Shown piece after piece: positions 60,579 to 64,000 of a DNA stretch of 64,000 bases (its first letter is position 1; each line of letters begins with the position of its first letter). Below the pieces are notes generated by a model. It was not told the DNA's origin. It worked only from the letters and a program-made list of their open reading frames with translations, and searched no databases. Position numbers and translations under genes: made by a program. Origin of the DNA: Citrobacter amalonaticus (GTDB lineage Bacteria; Pseudomonadota; Gammaproteobacteria; Enterobacterales; Enterobacteriaceae); the NCBI RefSeq assembly GCF_002918555.1, contig NZ_PQMB01000002.1, positions 907,169 through 971,168 of the forward strand. Reading direction: 5' to 3'.

Positions 60579-62852
60579 ATGAACAAGAAGATTCATTCCC
60601 TGGCCTTACTGGTCAATATCGGGATTTATGGGGTAGCGCTGCCTGCAATGGCAAACGAGACAGCCGATAGCGCCGCCGCCTCTCATGAAGATACCATCGT
60701 GGTCACCGCTGCCCAGCAGAACCTGCAGGCACCCGGCGTTTCGACCATCACCGCTGATGAAATCCGCAAAAATCCCGCCGCCCGCGACGTATCGGAAATT
60801 ATCCGCACCATGCCGGGCGTCAACCTGACCGGTAACTCAACCAGCGGCCAGCGTGGTAATAACCGCCAGATCGATATCCGCGGCATGGGACCTGAAAACA
60901 CCCTGATCCTGATCGACGGCAAACCCGTCACCAGCCGTAACTCCGTGCGCCTGGGCTGGCGCGGCGAGCGTGATACCCGCGGCGATACCTCCTGGGTACC
61001 GCCGGAAATGATCGAACGTATTGAAGTGCTGCGTGGTCCTGCCGCGGCGCGTTACGGCAACGGTGCTGCCGGTGGTGTGGTCAACATCATCACTAAAAAA
61101 GGCGGCAGCGAATGGCACGGTTCCTGGAATACCTACTTCAATGCCCCGGAACACAAAGACGAAGGCGCAACCAAACGCACCAACTTTAGCCTGAACGGTC
61201 CCCTGGGCGGAGATTTCAGCTTCCGTCTGTCCGGCAATCTTGATAAGACTCAGGCCGATGCGCGTGATATCAACCAGGGCCATCAGTCTGAACGTACCGG
61301 AACCTATGCTGACACCCTGCCCGCCGGACGCGAAGGCGTCATCAACAAAGACATCAACGGCGTGGTGCGCTGGGACTTCGCCCCGATGCAGTCCATTGAG
61401 CTGGAAGCGGGTTACAGCCGTCAGGGCAACCTGTACGCGGGTGACACCCAGAACACCAACACCAACCAGCTGGTAAAAGATAATTACGGTAAAGAGACTA
61501 ACCGCCTCTATCGCCAGAACTACTCCCTGACCTGGAACGGCGGCTGGGATAACGGCGTGACCACCAGCAGCTGGGTGCAGTACGAACATACGCGTAACTC
61601 CCGCACACCGGAAGGTCTGGCGGGCGGAACCGAGGGGATCTTTGATCCAAAAGCCGCGCAGAAATATGTGGATGCCGACCTGAACGACGTCACGCTGCAC
61701 AGTGAAGTGAGCATGCCATTCGATCTGCTGGTAAATCAGAACCTGACGCTGGGTACCGAATGGACCCAACAGCGCATGAAAGACATGCTCTCTAACTCGC
61801 AAACCTTTATGGGGGGCGACATTCCAGGCTCCAGCGGCACCGATCGCAGTCCGTATTCAAAAGCAGAGATCTTCTCTTTGTTTGCTGAAAACAATATGGA
61901 GATAACCGACAGCACCATGCTGACGCCGGGTCTGCGTTTCGATCATCACACTATCGTGGGCAACAACTGGAGCCCGTCACTGAATCTGTCGCAAGGTCTG
62001 GGTGATGACTTTACCCTGAAGATGGGGATCGCACGGGCGTACAAAGCCCCGAGCCTGTACCAGACTAACCCGAACTATATCCTGTACAGTAAAGGTCAGG
62101 GCTGCTACGCCACGGGCGCGGCTACCGGCATCGGCTGCTACATGATGGGTAACGATGATCTGAAAGCGGAAACCAGCGTCAACAAAGAGATTGGTCTGGA
62201 GTTCAAACGTGATGGTTGGCTGGCCGGTGTAACCTGGTTCCGCAACGATTACCGTAACAAGATCGAAGCAGGTACGGTGCCATTTGACAGAACCTCAATC
62301 ACCAATAAAGGTAAAACGACTTACACCGATATCTATCAGTGGGAGAACGTGCCTAAAGCGGTGGTTGAAGGTCTGGAAGGGACGCTCAATGTTCCGGTGA
62401 GCGATACCGTTAACTGGACCAATAACATCACTTACATGCTACAGAGTAAAAACAAAGAGACTGGCGAACGCCTGTCAATTATCCCGGAATACACGCTGAA
62501 CTCCACGCTGAGCTGGCAGGTACACCAGGATGTCTCTGTGCAATCCACCTTCACCTGGTACGGTAAGCAAGAGCCGAAGAAATACGATTATCAGGGCAAA
62601 CCGGTTACCGGTTCGGATAAACAGACCATCAGCCCGTACAGCATTGTGGGTCTGAGCGCGACCTGGGATGTGACCAAAAACGTTAGCCTGACCGGTGGCG
62701 TGGATAACCTGTTCGACAAACGTTTGTGGCGTGAAGGTAATGCCCAGACAACCGGTAGTACAACCGACGTCTCTTATATGCGTGGCGCAGGCGCGTACAC
62801 CTATAACGAACCGGGGCGTACGTGGTACATGAGCATCAATACGCACTTCTGA
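60579..62852 (+). CDS. fepA: Ferric enterobactin outer-membrane receptor FepA
   Basis: FepA is the TonB-dependent gated porin for ferric enterobactin, also a colicin B/D receptor in E. coli. The 757-residue precursor has a signal peptide (cut near MANETAD), a TonB box EDTIVVTAAQQN (about 35-46), a plug domain with RDVSEIIRTMPGVNLTGN and RGPAAARYGNGAAGGVVNI, and a 22-strand barrel ending in MSINTHF. It is 11 residues longer than the 746-residue E. coli precursor, mostly in surface loops. entD follows by 46 bp. Confidence 0.96.
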   Translation: MNKKIHSLALLVNIGIYGVALPAMANETADSAAASHEDTIVVTAAQQNLQAPGVSTITADEIRKNPAARDVSEIIRTMPGVNLTGNSTSGQRGNNRQIDIRGMGPENTLILIDGKPVTSRNSVRLGWRGERDTRGDTSWVPPEMIERIEVLRGPAAARYGNGAAGGVVNIITKKGGSEWHGSWNTYFNAPEHKDEGATKRTNFSLNGPLGGDFSFRLSGNLDKTQADARDINQGHQSERTGTYADTLPAGREGVINKDINGVVRWDFAPMQSIELEAGYSRQGNLYAGDTQNTNTNQLVKDNYGKETNRLYRQNYSLTWNGGWDNGVTTSSWVQYEHTRNSRTPEGLAGGTEGIFDPKAAQKYVDADLNDVTLHSEVSMPFDLLVNQNLTLGTEWTQQRMKDMLSNSQTFMGGDIPGSSGTDRSPYSKAEIFSLFAENNMEITDSTMLTPGLRFDHHTIVGNNWSPSLNLSQGLGDDFTLKMGIARAYKAPSLYQTNPNYILYSKGQGCYATGAATGIGCYMMGNDDLKAETSVNKEIGLEFKRDGWLAGVTWFRNDYRNKIEAGTVPFDRTSITNKGKTTYTDIYQWENVPKAVVEGLEGTLNVPVSDTVNWTNNITYMLQSKNKETGERLSIIPEYTLNSTLSWQVHQDVSVQSTFTWYGKQEPKKYDYQGKPVTGSDKQTISPYSIVGLSATWDVTKNVSLTGGVDNLFDKRLWREGNAQTTGSTTDVSYMRGAGAYTYNEPGRTWYMSINTHF

Positions 62853-62898
62853 TGCTGGCCTTCCCTCCCCTGCACGGGGAGGGATTTTCCAGGAAATC

Positions 62899-63564
62899 AT
62901 GCGAACAACCTATACTTCCCGAACCATTGCAGGCCACAGGCTGCACATTATTGAGTTCGATCCTGCCAGTTTTCACGAGCACGACCTGCTGTGGCTCCCC
63001 CATCATGCGCAATTACAGACGTGCGCCAATAAACGTAAAACCGAACATTTAGCTGGCCGGATTGCCGCAGTCCATGCGCTGCATGAATACGGTCATAAAA
63101 CGGTCCCTGGGATCGGCGACCGGCGTCAACCACGATGGCCGGAGGGTCTGTCTGGCAGCATTAGCCACTGCGCAACAACCGCGCTGGCCGTCGTCTCGCG
63201 ACAGCCTGTCGGTGTGGATGTGGAGGCCATTTTTACGCCCACGCTGGCGGCTGAACTGGAAAGCTGCATTGTGACGGAAGCAGAACGCAGAAAGCTGGAA
63301 AGCAGTGGACTGCCAGTGGAACAGGCGCTCACGCTGGCCTTTTCCGCCAAAGAGAGCGCCTTTAAAGCCACCCCGACGTCGCGGCAGGTGAACGCCGGGT
63401 TTATGCAATATCAAATTGTGGACGTTCAGAAAAACCAGATGTTGCTGCAGAGCCATGCCCGGACGTATCGAGTGCGGTGGCTGTTTTCAGGTAGCCGCAT
63501 AATCACCCTGGCAATGCGCTATACACAAAATCATTCAGGTTGCATCGAGGCGACAAGTGAATGA
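62899..63564 (+). CDS. entD: Enterobactin synthetase phosphopantetheinyl transferase EntD
   Basis: EntD converts apo EntB and EntF to holo forms by attaching phosphopantetheine. The 221-residue protein has the PPTase motifs VGVDVE (about residue 108) and FSAKESAFKA (about residue 150). It is about 12-15 residues longer than E. coli EntD. The last 14 residues (YTQNHSGCIEATSE) and the stop codon are encoded inside the ERIC-type repeat that begins at 63520, so the original C-terminus was probably altered by the insertion. Confidence 0.93.
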   Translation: MRTTYTSRTIAGHRLHIIEFDPASFHEHDLLWLPHHAQLQTCANKRKTEHLAGRIAAVHALHEYGHKTVPGIGDRRQPRWPEGLSGSISHCATTALAVVSRQPVGVDVEAIFTPTLAAELESCIVTEAERRKLESSGLPVEQALTLAFSAKESAFKATPTSRQVNAGFMQYQIVDVQKNQMLLQSHARTYRVRWLFSGSRIITLAMRYTQNHSGCIEATSE

Positions 63565-63797
63565 TAAATTCGTCTGGAACGAATTTGACCAGCCAAAGGC
63601 TGGCCTCCGGTGAGGGACAAGGATGTCCCTCATTAAATCCCCAGGCGCGTACAAGCAGTACGTGACCGGGGAGAGTGACAAATCTGCAGGGAACAGATTT
63701 GAACGTCGCACAGCGGCGGTCCGTAAGGGCGAGTCTCATGGATGAGACGAGTAACTCAGTAGCCCACAAAGAGGCGGTTTGAAGGATGAAGTGTATA
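63520..63797. repeat. 278-bp composite ERIC-type repeat after entD
   Basis: Inverted termini TATACAC...TTCAGG at 63520 and ...GAAGTGTATA at 63797 enclose a series of hairpins: AAATTCGT/ACGAATTT (63566-63586), CCAGCC/GGCTGG, GAGGGACA/TGTCCCTC, the ERIC core CCCCAGGCGCGTACAAGCAG... (63640-63670), CAAATCTG/CAGATTTG (63679-63701), and GTCTCAT/ATGAGAC. It is more than twice the usual ERIC length. It overlaps the end of entD and fills the gap to the convergent transketolase gene. Confidence 0.82.
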
Positions 63798-63801
63798 CAC
63801 T

Positions 63802-63999
63802 TCAAAGCATTTCCCGCGCCTGGGCTGCAATGGCCTGTGCGTCAAAACCGTGGTGCTGACGCAGCCAGCCGCGATCGGCCGCCGCCGCGTACTCGCCATC
63901 CGGGATCCCTAAACGCTTCAGAACCACGCCCTCCCCGGCTTCCGCCAGCACTTCCGCCACCAGACTTCCCAGCCCACCGTTAACATTATGCTCTTCTAC
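63802..63999 (-). CDS. Transketolase-like protein, C-terminal fragment
   Basis: The last 66 codons of a gene continuing past the window edge. The residues VEEHNVNGGLGSLVAEVLAE and LKRLGIPDGEY match the C-terminal domain of transketolase / pyruvate-dehydrogenase beta-type proteins, most like the small C-terminal subunit of split transketolases. The N-terminal part is not visible, so the exact member is uncertain. It converges on entD, separated by the composite repeat. Confidence 0.8.
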   Translation of the reverse strand, partial: VEEHNVNGGLGSLVAEVLAEAGEGVVLKRLGIPDGEYAAAADRGWLRQHHGFDAQAIAAQAREML

Positions 64000-64000
64000 C

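Noticed and set aside
60837-61802. 321-codon open frame on the minus strand
   Set aside because: Antisense to fepA, whose plug and barrel sequence is unmistakable.

Overview
The window reads as chromosomal DNA of an enterobacterium close to Escherichia and Salmonella. Nearly every protein matches an E. coli K-12 family member at the same length, and gene order follows the K-12 nadD to entD segment (inverted). The differences point to Citrobacter or a near relative: cobD/cobC sit between nadD and rsfS as in Salmonella, a complete citrate fermentation cluster is present, and ERIC-type repeats are abundant. The genus call is an inference.

Layout. 1-14.7 kb is housekeeping: end of holA, nadD, the B12 side-chain genes cobD/cobC, ribosome factors rsfS and rlmH, cell-wall elongation genes mrdA-mrdB-rlpA-dacA, the lipoate genes ybeD-lipB-lipA with the LysR gene ybeF, then tatE, the amidase ybeM, crcB and cspE. 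14.9-27.4 kb holds pagP, dcuC and the citrate regulon: dpiBA (citAB) face citC-D-E-F-X-G-citT across an AT-rich gap. 27.4-34.9 kb carries RNase I, a flavin reductase-like gene, an alpha/beta hydrolase, rnk, uspG and the peroxide/thiol genes ahpF, ahpC and dsbG. 35-43 kb has a decayed LysR gene (ybdO remnant), the ybdN-ybdM pair, the ybdL/ybdH pair diverging from a MetJ operator, and the pyruvate transporter module ybdD-cstA. 43-63.6 kb is the full enterobactin locus: entCEBAH, fepB, entS, fepDGC, fepE-entF-ybdZ-fes, and fepA-entD, with Fur-type operators in all three divergent promoter regions. The window ends in the 3' part of a transketolase-like gene.

How the parts work together. EntC, EntB and EntA make 2,3-dihydroxybenzoate from chorismate. 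EntE, EntB and EntF, with the carriers primed by EntD and helped by YbdZ, assemble enterobactin, and EntH proofreads. EntS exports it, FepA/FepB/FepDGC bring the ferric complex back, and Fes hydrolyses it. In the citrate block CitT takes up citrate, CitDEF split it, CitC/X/G mature the lyase, and DpiBA senses citrate.

The most unusual content is the repeats. At least seven ERIC-type elements are scattered between genes. Several carry extra hairpins whose stems differ between copies but stay complementary, and one supplies the last codons and stop of entD. A second short inverted-repeat element occurs twice in the siderophore locus. Each copy is flanked by a short direct repeat that overlaps a stop codon, and the longer copy contains an ERIC-core hairpin.
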